64,000 bases of DNA from Actinoplanes sichuanensis (GCF_033097365.1 NZ_AP028461.1:9261001-9325000), one strand, 5' to 3'; numbered from the stretch's first letter, positions 1 to 9,475 are shown. Numbers and translations are program-made. Notes: generated from the letters alone by a model not told the origin.

Positions 1-2
1 GC

Positions 3-821
3 GCCGACCCGCGGGCCGTGCAGGCCCTGCAGTTCGCGCTCGCCCAGCGCGGCGACCCGTATGTGTGGTCCGAGGAGGGCCCGGATCAGTACGACTGCTC
101 CGGCCTGATGTGGGCGGCGTACCGCTCGGTCGGCTTCCAGCTCAACCGGGTGTCCCGCGACCAGTATTACCAGACTCGCGAGCGGCAGGTCTCCCGCTAC
201 TCGCTGCTCCCCGGCGACCTGCTGTTCTTCAGCTCGTCGAGCAGCTGGACGGGTATTCACCACGTCGCCATGTATGCGGGTCAGGGCATGATGGTCGAGG
301 CTCCGCGCACCGGCCTGAACGTCCGGCTCACCCCGGTCCGGTGGTCGCGGCTGTTCGCCGCCACCCGGATCTACGGCTCGATCGAGGGCGAGACCGAGAC
401 GCCCGACCTCGGCAGCCCCGACCCGGACGAGCCGGTCACCCCGACCAAGTCGCCGTCACCGTCGCCGAGCGGCAGCAAGTCGCCGGGTGGCGTCAAGCCG
501 AGCACCTCCACGTCGACGAAACCGGGCACGGGCACGTCGCCGAGCACTTCGACCTCGCCGAGCACCTCCACGTCGCCGTCGACGTCGACATCTCCGTCGA
601 GCTCGCCGTCGCCGTCGGGCAGCTCGAACCCGCCGGTGGTTCCGCAGCCGTCGGCCGGCGAGTCGTCCAAGGCGCCCGACACGAACACCCCGAGCGCCTC
701 GGTCGGCACCACCACCGGTTCAGCGGCGGCGAGCGCCTCGCAGGCGGCCGCCGCTTCCGGAGCCGCGGCCGCGTCGGGCTCCGCCTCGGGGTCCGCCTCG
801 GCGGGTTCCGGTGACAACTAG
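3..821 (+). CDS. NlpC/P60 family cell-wall hydrolase, 5'-truncated by window edge
   Basis: The reading frame is open to the first base of the window, so the N-terminus, probably with a signal peptide and coiled coil, lies outside. What remains begins with an NlpC/P60 domain: the catalytic Cys is in YDCSG (codon near 96-98) and the His is in GIHHVAMY (near 260). In this family these residues cut D-Glu/meso-DAP bonds in peptidoglycan stem peptides. After the domain comes about 140 residues of Ser/Thr/Pro/Ala low complexity with STSTSP-type repeats, a typical wall-spanning or disordered linker, ending at a stop with no further domain. Family assignment is firm. Substrate and full length cannot be judged here. 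Confidence 0.85.
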   Translation, partial: ADPRAVQALQFALAQRGDPYVWSEEGPDQYDCSGLMWAAYRSVGFQLNRVSRDQYYQTRERQVSRYSLLPGDLLFFSSSSSWTGIHHVAMYAGQGMMVEAPRTGLNVRLTPVRWSRLFAATRIYGSIEGETETPDLGSPDPDEPVTPTKSPSPSPSGSKSPGGVKPSTSTSTKPGTGTSPSTSTSPSTSTSPSTSTSPSSSPSPSGSSNPPVVPQPSAGESSKAPDTNTPSASVGTTTGSAAASASQAAAASGAAAASGSASGSASAGSGDN

Positions 822-1024
822 CCATCTTTCGACAAACGGCGCCGGCCCGGTAAGCAGGTAGAACGGTCCCGACGCAACGACCCGAACCGGCCAGTCGGCC
901 ATCGGACGGTCGTAGCCGGGCGAGTGACGCTGATGCCGGGTGTGTTCACACCGACTGATGTGGCACGGTTATGGTCAGCGCCCGACGTCCGAGTCTTCGT
1001 CGGCAGCGGTGGTCTGGAGGACCC

Positions 1025-3463
1025 ATGGACGAGCAGCAGGCGACCAAGGACGGCGAGATCAGGACGCCGTCCGCCGCCCGGCCGCCCGCGAACGACATCG
1101 AGGAGTACGCTCCCCCGCCGCCGCCCGCCCCGGGCGCGTTGTGGGCCACCCCGGCCGATGATCCCAAGCCCACCGCCACCCCTTCGGCTGCCTCGCCGTC
1201 CGCCGAGGCCCCGGCCTCCCCTGAACCGGCCTCCACCGAACCGGCCTCGGACACGCTGGCCGCCCCGGACTCCGCAGCCTCCGCTGATCCGGCCTCCGAC
1301 GCGCCGGCCGCCTCGGACTCCGCCGAACCGGCCTCCGCAGCCTCTGCCGCGTCGGTTGCGGTCGTCTCAGCCGCGCCGGTGTCCGCTGCCCCGGCGTCCG
1401 CCGATTCCGACCCGGCTCCCGCCGTGGTCAGGCCCGCCACCGCTTCGGCGCCCACCGAGTCCGCAGCCGCCAAGGTGTCCGCCACCCCTGCCGAACCGGC
1501 AGCCTCGCCGGTTTCCGGTGGGCCCGCGGCTGCTGCTCCGGGATCTGCCACGCCGGTTTCGGCCGCACCGATCTCCCCGGCACCGGTCGTGAAAGCGTCC
1601 GCGGCAGTTCCCGTCTCCACTCCGCCCGCGTCCCGGGTCAGTGCCTCCGCTCCGGTTTCGGCCGCCCCCGCTCCAACCACCCCGTCCTCGGGGGCTCCGG
1701 CTTCCGCCGCCCCTGTCGCCCGGGCATCCGCTTCTGTCGCACCGGCCTCGGCGCCACCAGCCAGCGCCGCGCAGGCCGCCACCGCGCCCGCCCTCGCCGC
1801 GCCAACCGCCAACGCGCCTGCCTCCACCGGACCGGCCGCCAACACCCCTGCCTCCACCGGACCGGCCGCCAACACCCCTGCCTCCACCGGACCGGCCGCC
1901 GACGCCGCTGGCTCTGCCCCGGCCGCCGACGCCGCTGGCTCTGCCCCGGCCGCTGGGGCGCCCAAGGTTGCCCAGCCGAGCGCCGGTACTAGTAACCCGG
2001 TCTCGTCCCCCGCCTTCGGCTCATCGGTGCGGCCGGTCTCGTCGGTACCCGGCTCCGGCGCTGCCCGGGCCGCAGTGCCAGGTGTGGTCCGCCCGGCCGC
2101 CGATGAGGTGCCCGCCTCAGCCCGTGCGGCGGGCCAGCCTAAGGTCTACGGCGCGGCCCCACGACCAGTCGGCTCCGCCTCGGTGGCCGTCCCGGTCTCC
2201 GGCGCGAAGAACCCGGCCGACGCCAAGAGCCCGGCCGAGACCAAGGACGCCGCCGCCCCGGAAGGGCCGGCCGAATCCGGGAAGCCGTCCGACCCGCGGC
2301 TGTCCGACCCGCGGCTGTCCGACCCGCGGCTGTCCGACCCGAAGCCGTCCGACCCGCGGCTGTCCGACCCGAAGCCCTCGGACCCGCGGCTGTCCGACCC
2401 GAAGCCCTCGGACCCGAAATTCGCGGACCCGAAGCTGAGCGACCCGCCCGCGCCCGAAAAGCCGAAGCCATCCGAGCCGAAGCCATCCGAGCCGAAGCAA
2501 TCCGACCCCGATCCCGCCGAACCGGAGAAGGACCCGGAGCCGGCCGAGCCCCAGCCTGTACCCGCACCCCCGGCGCCCCCGGCCCCGTCGAAACCGACCG
2601 ACCCGGAACCGGACAAACCGCCGACGCCCTTCCCGGCGCCGAAGCCGGTCCCGCCGACGCCCAAGCCCGGCCCGGTCCCACCCGCGCCGACACCTACGCC
2701 GAGCCCGGTCCCTCCGGGCCCGATTCCGCCGACACCCGTGCCTCCGGGCCCGGTGCCGCCGACTCCGGTGCCGCCCAGCCCGATCCCGCCCGGACCCGGC
2801 CCGAACCCGATCCCACCCGGACCCGGCCCCAGCCCGATCCCACCCGGACCCGGCCCGGTTCCGCCAGCTCCGGTTCCACCGGCGCCGATGATCGGTACCG
2901 GTCCGGCGATCGGTAACGGTCCAGCGGGCGGTAACGGTCCGGCGGGCGGTAACGGTCCAGCGGGCGGTAACGGCCTGCCCCGCTACACCCTGCCGCCCAC
3001 CGCCGCCTCGGCAGGTCTGCCACCGGCCCCGCAGAGCGCTCCTCGCGGGACGCCCTACCGGGGCTTCCCGTCGTCGCCGGAGAACATCGAGATGACCCAG
3101 CCGGTCTCTGCCGGAACCCCGCAGCCCGCTCAGTACGGCAACCCGCCGACCACTCCGATCAGCCCGGTCGCCGGCGGCGTGCCGCAGCAGCGCGGGCAGG
3201 GCACGGTGTACAGCACCGGTGGCTATCCCGCGATCGACATGACGATGCCGGTCTCCGACCCGGTGGAGAACTCGGGTTCACTGACCGGCCACATCCTGGC
3301 CCAGGGCTGGTATGACGCGCCGGTCGACCAGCGCCGCAGCAATGTGAAGGTGGTCATCGCCATGCTCGCGGTTCTCGGCCTGCTGGTGACGGTGAGCCTT
3401 GTGTTCGTGTTCACAGCGGGTGACGCGTTCACCGATTTCCTGGGCAATCTGACCGGCAAGTGA
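1025..3463 (+). CDS. Pro/Ala/Ser-rich disordered protein with C-terminal transmembrane anchor
   Basis: An 812-residue protein of unknown function. The ATG at 1025 is chosen because GGAGG lies just upstream; an in-frame start at 971 has no such site. Nearly the whole chain is low complexity. It starts with an Ala/Ser/Pro-rich stretch, then has tandem SDPRL/SDPKP five- to ten-residue repeats (about 2286-2450), PPxPVPPGP proline repeats (about 2680-2880) and four NGPAG(G) repeats (about 2900-2975). Near the C-terminus is one hydrophobic helix (VVIAMLAVLGLLVTVSLVFVF) followed by about 15 residues. A long, probably cytoplasmic disordered region on a tail-type anchor is inferred. Its neighbour is a wall hydrolase, so an envelope role is possible but not shown. 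Confidence 0.7.
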   Translation: MDEQQATKDGEIRTPSAARPPANDIEEYAPPPPPAPGALWATPADDPKPTATPSAASPSAEAPASPEPASTEPASDTLAAPDSAASADPASDAPAASDSAEPASAASAASVAVVSAAPVSAAPASADSDPAPAVVRPATASAPTESAAAKVSATPAEPAASPVSGGPAAAAPGSATPVSAAPISPAPVVKASAAVPVSTPPASRVSASAPVSAAPAPTTPSSGAPASAAPVARASASVAPASAPPASAAQAATAPALAAPTANAPASTGPAANTPASTGPAANTPASTGPAADAAGSAPAADAAGSAPAAGAPKVAQPSAGTSNPVSSPAFGSSVRPVSSVPGSGAARAAVPGVVRPAADEVPASARAAGQPKVYGAAPRPVGSASVAVPVSGAKNPADAKSPAETKDAAAPEGPAESGKPSDPRLSDPRLSDPRLSDPKPSDPRLSDPKPSDPRLSDPKPSDPKFADPKLSDPPAPEKPKPSEPKPSEPKQSDPDPAEPEKDPEPAEPQPVPAPPAPPAPSKPTDPEPDKPPTPFPAPKPVPPTPKPGPVPPAPTPTPSPVPPGPIPPTPVPPGPVPPTPVPPSPIPPGPGPNPIPPGPGPSPIPPGPGPVPPAPVPPAPMIGTGPAIGNGPAGGNGPAGGNGPAGGNGLPRYTLPPTAASAGLPPAPQSAPRGTPYRGFPSSPENIEMTQPVSAGTPQPAQYGNPPTTPISPVAGGVPQQRGQGTVYSTGGYPAIDMTMPVSDPVENSGSLTGHILAQGWYDAPVDQRRSNVKVVIAMLAVLGLLVTVSLVFVFTAGDAFTDFLGNLTGK

Positions 3464-3491
3464 CCAACTGACGCAGTCCCGACAGTGCCAA

Positions 3492-3522
3492 GAGGTCCCG
3501 GCGTTTTGTCGCCCGGGGCCTC
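3492..3522 (+). terminator. Possible stem-loop terminator after the disordered membrane protein
   Basis: GAGGTCCCGG and CCGGGGCCTC can pair across a TTTT-containing loop, about 30 bases after the stop at 3463. There is no clear T-run downstream, so the hairpin could instead lie in the leader of the helicase gene. Confidence 0.4.
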
Positions 3523-3744
3523 GAACGTTTAAGCTTGCGCGGTTGCGCTTCGGGGTGAGCATGCCCACTACCCGGCCGGAATGCGGTCGGCGGTTCAGAC
3601 GTTCACCCGTACACTGATGGTAGTTATTGACGCGGCGTGCCCACCCGGTGCACGCCACGGGCGTTCTTGCGGGCATTTCAGCGGGCGGTCTCCGATGACC
3701 GCGGCGGGCCATTCGCGAGCATGCGCCCCCGTAGAGAGGTTCTC

Positions 3745-5655
3745 TTGACCACTTTCGCTGATCCCAGCACGTTCCCGTCCGTCTTCGACAACAGCAGCAC
3801 CGAGAGCGACACCCCGGCCGCCCCCGAGGCCGTCGAGGTCGCCGAGACGACCACCGAGGTCGCCGAGACCACCCCGGAGGCCGTCGAGGCCCCCGCCAAG
3901 ACCTTCGCCGACCTGGGCCTCCCGGCCGAGATCGTGCGCGTCCTCACACGTGAGGGCATCACCACACCGTTCGAGATCCAGGCCGCGACCGTGCCGGACG
4001 CGCTGGCCGGGCGGGATGTCCTGGGCCGTGGCCAGACCGGCTCCGGCAAGACGCTGGCGTTCGGCCTGCCGGTGCTGGCTCGCATCGCGCAGGGTGGCCG
4101 GGCCCGGCCGCACTACCCCAAGGCGCTGATCCTGGTGCCGACCCGTGAGCTGGCGATGCAGGTCGCCGACTCGCTGATGCCGGTGGGCCGGTCGGTCGGC
4201 GTGTTCCTGAAGACCGCGGTCGGCGGTGTCCCGTACGACCGTCAGATGGACGCCCTGCGCCGCGGCGTCGAGGTGATCGTCGCCACTCCGGGTCGTCTCG
4301 GCGACCTGATCGAGCGTGGCGCCTGCAAGCTCGACGACGTCGAGGTCACCGTGCTCGACGAGGCCGACCAGATGGCTGACATGGGCTTCCTGCCCGAGGT
4401 CACCGATCTGCTGGCGAAGACCCCGGAGAACGCGCAGCGCCTGCTGTTCTCGGCCACTCTGGACGGTGACGTCGACACCCTGGTCAAGCGGTTCATGCAC
4501 GACCCGGTGACGCACTCGACGGCCCCGGCCGAGGCGAGCGTGTCCACCATGGATCACCACCTGCTGCTGATCCCGCCGGCTGACAAGTTCCCGATCACGT
4601 CGTGGATCGCGAACCGGGCCGGCAAGACCATCGTCTTCGCCCGCACCCAGATGGGCGTGGACCGGCTGGTCGAGCAGCTTGCGGCGGTCGGTGTCCGGGC
4701 CGGTGCCCTGCACGGCGGCAAGACCCAGCGCGTCCGTACCCGTACGCTCGCCGAGTTCAAGGAAGGCCGGACGAACGTCCTGGTCGCGACGGACGTGGCG
4801 GCCCGTGGCATCCACGTCGACGGCATCTCGCTGGTCGTGCACGTGGACCCGCCGAAGGACCCGAAGGACTACCTGCACCGGGCCGGCCGTACCGCTCGGG
4901 CCGGTGAGTCCGGCGCGGTCGTCACGCTGGTGCTGCCCAAGCAGCGCCGCACCACGCAGGCGATGATGTCGAAGGCCGGGGTCGCCCCCGCCGAGACCCG
5001 CGTCCGTCTGGGCGACGACAAGCTGTCCGAGATCACCGGCGCCCGCGAGCCCAGTGGCGTCCCGGTCGTGGACGAGCCGGAGCCTCGCCGCGAGCGTTCC
5101 GGCGGCTCCCGTGGCCGCTTCGGCGACCGCCCGCGTGGTGACCGTCCGCAGCGCTCGTACGGTGACCGTCCGCAGCGCTCGTACGGCGACCGCAACGAGC
5201 GGACCTTCGGTGACCGTCCGCAGCGTTCCTATGGTGACCGCCCGGCCGGCGACCGTTCGTTCGGCGACCGTCCGCAGCGCTCGTTCGGCGACCGTGACCG
5301 GAACTTCGGCGACCGCCCGTCCAGCGACCGTGACCGCGGTGACCGCGGCTTCGGCGACCGTCAGCGTTCGGACCGCCCCTACGGCGATCGGCCCGCTGGT
5401 GACCGCTCGTTCGGCGACCGGCCCGCCGGTGACCGTCCGCAGCGTTCCTACGGTGACCGTCCGCAGCGTTCGTTCGGCGACCGTCCGACTGGTGACCGTC
5501 CGCAGCGTTCGTTCGGCGACCGTCCGGCCGGCGACCGCTTCGGCGACCGCCCGTCGGGTCCGCGCCGCGAGGGCCACCGCACCGACAGCCACCGCGGCGA
5601 CCGCCGCGAGGGCCCGGGCGGCCGCTTCGGCACCCGCCCGGCTCGCAGCTACTGA
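3745..5655 (+). CDS. DEAD-box ATP-dependent RNA helicase with GDR-repeat C-terminal tail
   Basis: A 636-residue RNA helicase. The TTG start at 3745 follows GAGAGG with good spacing and gives MTTFADPS; GTG 3637 and ATG 3721 are in-frame alternatives. An acidic/Ala N-terminal segment (about 50 residues) precedes the Q-motif region FADLGL. Motif I GQTGSGKT is at about 96-103, PTRELA follows, DEAD is at about 205, SAT at about 236 and [10 protein letters not shown] at about 378. From about residue 440 the tail is basic and built from many copies of (S/R)(F/Y)GDRPQR. It resembles the RGG-type tails used by cold-shock and ribosome-assembly helicases to bind RNA. The 280-base gap upstream may be a regulated leader. 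A rho-independent terminator follows. Confidence 0.92.
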   Translation: MTTFADPSTFPSVFDNSSTESDTPAAPEAVEVAETTTEVAETTPEAVEAPAKTFADLGLPAEIVRVLTREGITTPFEIQAATVPDALAGRDVLGRGQTGSGKTLAFGLPVLARIAQGGRARPHYPKALILVPTRELAMQVADSLMPVGRSVGVFLKTAVGGVPYDRQMDALRRGVEVIVATPGRLGDLIERGACKLDDVEVTVLDEADQMADMGFLPEVTDLLAKTPENAQRLLFSATLDGDVDTLVKRFMHDPVTHSTAPAEASVSTMDHHLLLIPPADKFPITSWIANRAGKTIVFARTQMGVDRLVEQLAAVGVRAGALHGGKTQRVRTRTLAEFKEGRTNVLVATDVAARGIHVDGISLVVHVDPPKDPKDYLHRAGRTARAGESGAVVTLVLPKQRRTTQAMMSKAGVAPAETRVRLGDDKLSEITGAREPSGVPVVDEPEPRRERSGGSRGRFGDRPRGDRPQRSYGDRPQRSYGDRNERTFGDRPQRSYGDRPAGDRSFGDRPQRSFGDRDRNFGDRPSSDRDRGDRGFGDRQRSDRPYGDRPAGDRSFGDRPAGDRPQRSYGDRPQRSFGDRPTGDRPQRSFGDRPAGDRFGDRPSGPRREGHRTDSHRGDRREGPGGRFGTRPARSY

Positions 5656-5666
5656 CAACTCCCACC

Positions 5667-5700
5667 GAAGCCCCGGTCGCCTCCAGGCGGTCGGGGCTTC
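5667..5700 (+). terminator. Rho-independent terminator of the helicase gene
   Basis: GAAGCCCCG and CGGGGCTTC form a perfect 9-bp stem around a GC-rich loop, 11 bases after the stop and followed by a pyrimidine-rich stretch. Confidence 0.85.
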
Positions 5701-5722
5701 GGCCTTTCCAAAATCCGATTCG

Positions 5723-5991
5723 GTACGACCTACGAAGGTCCCGTGGCTACGACGCGACGCAGGCGACCCGTCCCACCCGCGACGCGCCTCCGGGCTGAAG
5801 CGATCCCTCACCATGGTCCCGGTGCCGCCCTACGGTCCGATCCGCGCCACAACTCACCACACTGCGAGTGGACGGCGGGCGGGACCGGTTGTGGGGTAGC
5901 GGTGGGCAACGGATTCCGCCCGAAAGACGCGCTGGTGGGCGGGAGTTTCGCCTGCGTCGCGGGGTAGCCACGGGACCTTCGTAGGTCGTAC
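5723..5991. repeat. Long imperfect palindrome (inverted-repeat element, about 269 bp)
   Basis: The outer arms 5723-5750 and 5964-5991 match as inverted repeats over 28 bases with no mismatch that I can see (GTACGACCTACGAAGGTCCC and onward). Similarity continues inward with mismatches through the GCGACGCAGGCGA blocks (about 5754-5766 and 5948-5960) and then decays towards the centre near 5860, where CCACTCG/CGAGTGG-type pairing remains. No convincing coding frame exists inside. A decayed non-autonomous mobile element (MITE-like) or a long structured RNA are the two readings. Part of one arm recurs at 41206-41265. Confidence 0.75.
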
Positions 5992-6010
5992 AAAATGGTA
6001 GGTTTTTGGC

Positions 6011-6652
6011 ATGCCGTTGCCTATTGCGGTGTTCTGGGAGCGCAGCGACGTCTCCGGCGCCGAGCATGCCCTGCTGGAGGCGCGCGACGGTCTGTATGCG
6101 CAGGGGACTCTTCTGGCTGCCGCGCCCGTGCCGTTCGCCTGTCGGTATGAGGTGCAGACCGGTCCGGATTGGGCGACCGCCCGACTGGACGTGCGGGCCG
6201 AGGGTGCCGGCTGGGCGCGTGCCGTGCGGCTGGAGCTGGCCGCGGGCCGCTGGCGGGTGACCGCTTCTGAACAGGGCGATCTAGACGCGGAACTGACCAG
6301 AAACGGTCACGCGCGGGCCGGCTTACCCGGGTGCGACGACCCGGATCTGTTGTATGGCGCGTTCGATGTCGGGCTGGGCGGATCGTCGCTCTTCGCCACC
6401 TTGCCGATCCGGCGACTCGGGCTGCTCGACTCGTCCGAGGCCGCGGCGGCCGGTGTGTCGCATCGGCTGAGTGTGGCCTGGGTCCTGGTGCCGAGCCTGG
6501 AAGTGGTGCAGGCGGACCAGATCTACACGCCACTGGGCGATGGGCGGGTGCGGTTCGCCGACGAGACCACGAGCGTCGACCTGATCTGCGACGACGAGGG
6601 GTTCGTGGCGGACCGGCCGGGGCTGGCCCGTCGGGTCACAGCTTCTGCTTGA
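6011..6652 (+). CDS. Putative glycolipid-binding family protein (DUF1089-like)
   Basis: A 213-residue soluble protein starting at an ATG right after the inverted repeat. The sequence resembles the putative glycolipid-binding family: a Trp/Arg-rich first half (VFWERSDVSGAEH, RLDVRAEGAGWARAVRLEL, GRWRV), a DLDAELTRNGH-like strand, then LPIRRLGL and an extended C-terminal half with VADRPGLARRV. It has no signal peptide or transmembrane segment. Members are widespread in actinobacteria and their biochemical role is unproven. The 3' end overlaps the convergent metallopeptidase gene by 17 bases. Confidence 0.65.
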   Translation: MPLPIAVFWERSDVSGAEHALLEARDGLYAQGTLLAAAPVPFACRYEVQTGPDWATARLDVRAEGAGWARAVRLELAAGRWRVTASEQGDLDAELTRNGHARAGLPGCDDPDLLYGAFDVGLGGSSLFATLPIRRLGLLDSSEAAAAGVSHRLSVAWVLVPSLEVVQADQIYTPLGDGRVRFADETTSVDLICDDEGFVADRPGLARRVTASA

Positions 6653-8099
6653 TCCAGCTGACGCAGGCCTTGTCGACGGTCTTGAAGGGCTTGTCGAGGG
6701 CGACCTGTGCGGCGACGTCGAGCTCCAGACCTTCACGCAGGACCAGTGAGACGAAGTTGAACATCTTGTCCTCGCCGAACTTCTCGGCGATGCAGCCCAC
6801 CCCGAAGTGCCCGGTGGCGTAGAGCCGCGCGACGGTCAGGTCGTCGGATTCATCGGTGAGCGGCGGCAACGCGATCGTCTTGACCGCGCCGCGGCGGGCC
6901 TGGATGTAGCGGAGCGCGTCCCGGCTGTAGCTGTTCTGCGGCTTGCTGGGCTGGTAGCCGATGTACTCGGCGACGCCCTCGATCAGCCACAGATCGTCCT
7001 CGTCGTCCCAGTTGCGGTTGTCGTTGAGGGTGACGGCGTGGCCCATCTCGTGCTGGATGATCTCGGTGACCTCACGGTTGCTGCCGGACATCGCCTCGCC
7101 CGCTTTCACCACGATGTCGCTGCCGATGCCGTTGAGCGGCAGGTGGTACGCGACCGACCAGTTCGGGGCCATGCCCGAGTACCAGTTCTTCCAGCCCTTG
7201 TCGTCGGCGAGGTAGATCCGGTACTTCTTCTGCTCGTTGTGGAGCCGGGTGCCGTACCGGTCGGCGACCGCGGCCGCTTTCTCCGCCAGCGGCAGGGTCC
7301 GACGCACGTTCTCGGCCTGCGATTTCGGGCCGGCCACGATCACCCTCCGGCCCTGAGCGACGGTCAGCGCGGCATTCTCCCAGGGGGCCGGTTGCAGGTA
7401 GTTCTGGACGCCGGCGCCGGCCATCGCGGTGATCGTGTAGGAGCCGTTCCGCGGTGTCCAGGTGAGTGTGTTGATCATCGCGGGGGCGCCGGCTCCGGGG
7501 TCGGAGCGGTGGGCCGGGCAGTCGACGCCGCTGAAGCAGTAGTTGAGGTCGACCCGGACCTTCATCGTGGTGCCGGCCATCTTCGGCTCACCGTCGATGG
7601 TCAGGTCGGCGGCGGTGACCTCGAGCGCCCGCAGGTTCTGGAAGATCGTCCGGTAGCGGCCCTGCAGCTTCGGGTCGACCGGGGCGAGCCAGCCCGCTTC
7701 GTCGCCCTTGACCAGTGCCTGGGCTTGCGCGTCGATCAGCGCGTTGACCTGCTCGAGCGGGGTCGGCGGGGTGGCCGAGGCGGAGGGCGTGACCGAGGCC
7801 GACGGGACCGGGGTGGCGGTGGCGGGCTCCGGCCGGTCCGGCCAGAAGATCACCGCGCCGGCACCGGCGGCGAGCGCCAGCACGGCTAGTCCAGCGATCA
7901 GCGCCGAGGGCCGTCGCGGCGCAGGCGACGCATCGGCGACGAAGCCGGGCGGCACCTCGGTGACAAGGCCGGGAGGCGCCTCGGCGACGAGGCCGGGATC
8001 GGGCTCGGGGTCCGCCTCGGAGGAGGACTCGACAGACTGCTCGGGAGACGTCTCAGCCGACGGCTCGGGCAGCGACTCAGCCTGTGGCGACTCATCCAT
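6636..8099 (-). CDS. Membrane-anchored gluzincin-type metallopeptidase (peptidase MA-like), copy 1
   Basis: 487 residues from the ATG at 8099; longer frames run back into the upstream paralogue and are rejected. An acidic N-terminal cytoplasmic segment of about 75 residues is followed by one transmembrane helix (ALIAGLAVLALAAGAGAVIF), then an exported domain. The zinc motif HEMGH is at about residue 350, and WLIEGVAEY downstream supplies the glutamate expected in gluzincins. The exported half also has a Cys pair (CFSGVDC) and a C-terminal PFKTVDKACVSWI block. The protein is clearly paralogous to its upstream neighbour, 56 bases away on the same strand. Extracellular proteolysis is inferred; the substrate is unknown. 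Confidence 0.8.
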   Translation of the reverse strand: MDESPQAESLPEPSAETSPEQSVESSSEADPEPDPGLVAEAPPGLVTEVPPGFVADASPAPRRPSALIAGLAVLALAAGAGAVIFWPDRPEPATATPVPSASVTPSASATPPTPLEQVNALIDAQAQALVKGDEAGWLAPVDPKLQGRYRTIFQNLRALEVTAADLTIDGEPKMAGTTMKVRVDLNYCFSGVDCPAHRSDPGAGAPAMINTLTWTPRNGSYTITAMAGAGVQNYLQPAPWENAALTVAQGRRVIVAGPKSQAENVRRTLPLAEKAAAVADRYGTRLHNEQKKYRIYLADDKGWKNWYSGMAPNWSVAYHLPLNGIGSDIVVKAGEAMSGSNREVTEIIQHEMGHAVTLNDNRNWDDEDDLWLIEGVAEYIGYQPSKPQNSYSRDALRYIQARRGAVKTIALPPLTDESDDLTVARLYATGHFGVGCIAEKFGEDKMFNFVSLVLREGLELDVAAQVALDKPFKTVDKACVSWIKQKL

Positions 8100-8155
8100 G
8101 ACCGAGGATCTAACCACCTGTTTCGACGGTCCTCTATCCCATTTCGGCCCAGCGA

Positions 8156-9442
8156 TCAGACGCGTTGTGTGATCCAGCTGACGCATGCCTTGTCGACGGT
8201 CTTGAAGGGCTTCCCGAAGGCTGTTCGCGAGGCCGGATCGAGGTCCTGACCCTCCTGGATCACCTGTTTGACGAAGACGAGCATCCGAGCCCGTCCGTAC
8301 CTGTCGGCCAGGCAACCGACCGCGTAGTGCCCGGTGGCATAGAGGGTGCTGACCGTCAGATCGTCCGATTCGTCAGTGAGCTCCGGCCGCACGATCGACT
8401 TGATCGGACCGTGCTCGTCGAACCAGGACCGCAGCGAGTACCGGCTCTCGGTGTTCTGTGGTTTTCCGGGGAAGAACCCGATGTACTCGGCGACGCCCTC
8501 GATGAGCCACAGGTCCTCGTCCTGATCCCAGTTTCGGGACGGGACCATGGTGACGGCGTGCGCCATCTCGTGCTGGACGGTGATGGCGAGCTGGCGATCG
8601 GAGTCGAGCACGTCACCGGCTTTGAGGACGATGTCGCTACCGGTCTGGTTCAGGGCGATGTGATAGCCGATGACCCATTTCGAGAGCTGGCCGCCGTACC
8701 ACTGCTTCCAGGTCTTGTCGTCGGCGAGATAGACCCGGTAGCGAGCCGGCGGCTCGGTGCTGAAACGGTCGACGATCTTCGCGGCCTTCTCGGCCGCGGT
8801 GAGCACGCGTTGGAGGTTCTTCGCCTGGCCGGGCGGTCCGGCGACGATGACCCGCTCGCCGCGGGCGAAACGCAGTTCGGTGTTCTCCCACGGGGTCGGC
8901 TGGAGTGGGTTCTCGTCCTTGATGTCGGCGATCCCGGTGACCACGTACCCGCCGTCACGCCGGGTCAGGGTCAGCTCGTAGAGGACCTTCGGCGGGCCGC
9001 GGCCGACCGAGTCGTCCCAGGCCGGGCAGGCCGCGTCGCTGAGGCAGTAGCTCAGCATGAACCGGGCGTCGACCGCGCTCGTGGTGCTCCCGCCGAGGAT
9101 CTCCACACCGTACTCGGCCCGGCTGATCTCCAGGTTGCGCAGGTTTCGGTAGATGGCCCGGTAGCGTTTCCGCGCCGCCGGGTCGACCGGCGCCAACCAA
9201 CCCGCCTCGTCACCGCTGAGTAGCGCGTCGACCTGCCCCTGAAGGGCGAACCGGACATCCCGCTCGATCACGGTCGACGGGTCGGGCGCCACGACGGGGG
9301 CGGCGGTCGCCGGCTTCGGTCGCTGCGGCTGCGGCCAGAAGACCACGCTGACGGAGGAGACGGCGAGCAGCATCACCCCGAAGGCGCCGAACGCCCGCGC
9401 CACCCAATCCCTACCCGATCGATGATCGAGGTCATCCTCCAC
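8156..9442 (-). CDS. Membrane-anchored gluzincin-type metallopeptidase (peptidase MA-like), copy 2
   Basis: 428 residues from a GTG start. The short N-terminus leads directly into a transmembrane helix (GAFGVMLLAVSSVSVVFW), without the long acidic tail of the other copy. The exported region aligns with copy 1 throughout: HEMAH zinc motif at about residue 291, WLIEGVAEYIG, a YCLSDAACPAW Cys pair and C-terminal PFKTVDKACVSWI. Order and orientation show a tandem duplication, probably one transcription unit with this copy first. The paralogues differ mainly in the N-terminal tail and in the residue between the zinc ligands (A here, G in copy 1). Confidence 0.8.
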   Translation of the reverse strand: MEDDLDHRSGRDWVARAFGAFGVMLLAVSSVSVVFWPQPQRPKPATAAPVVAPDPSTVIERDVRFALQGQVDALLSGDEAGWLAPVDPAARKRYRAIYRNLRNLEISRAEYGVEILGGSTTSAVDARFMLSYCLSDAACPAWDDSVGRGPPKVLYELTLTRRDGGYVVTGIADIKDENPLQPTPWENTELRFARGERVIVAGPPGQAKNLQRVLTAAEKAAKIVDRFSTEPPARYRVYLADDKTWKQWYGGQLSKWVIGYHIALNQTGSDIVLKAGDVLDSDRQLAITVQHEMAHAVTMVPSRNWDQDEDLWLIEGVAEYIGFFPGKPQNTESRYSLRSWFDEHGPIKSIVRPELTDESDDLTVSTLYATGHYAVGCLADRYGRARMLVFVKQVIQEGQDLDPASRTAFGKPFKTVDKACVSWITQRV

Positions 9443-9475
9443 GAGCCGGATCTAATCACGGCCCGTCGATGGATG

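Noticed and set aside
946..1965. 339-residue Ala/Gly-rich minus-strand frame
   Set aside because: Shadow of the Ala/Ser/Pro-rich protein on the plus strand; composition is explained by GC-rich codons.
2286..2450. Short direct repeats that look array-like
   Set aside because: The repeats are in frame and encode SDPRL/SDPKP protein repeats; units are contiguous with no unique spacers, so this is not CRISPR.
3595..5814. 739-residue open frame on the minus strand opposite the helicase
   Set aside because: It lies antisense to a gene with clear helicase motifs and is kept open by the GDR repeats and high GC; its translation is Arg/Ala/Val low complexity.
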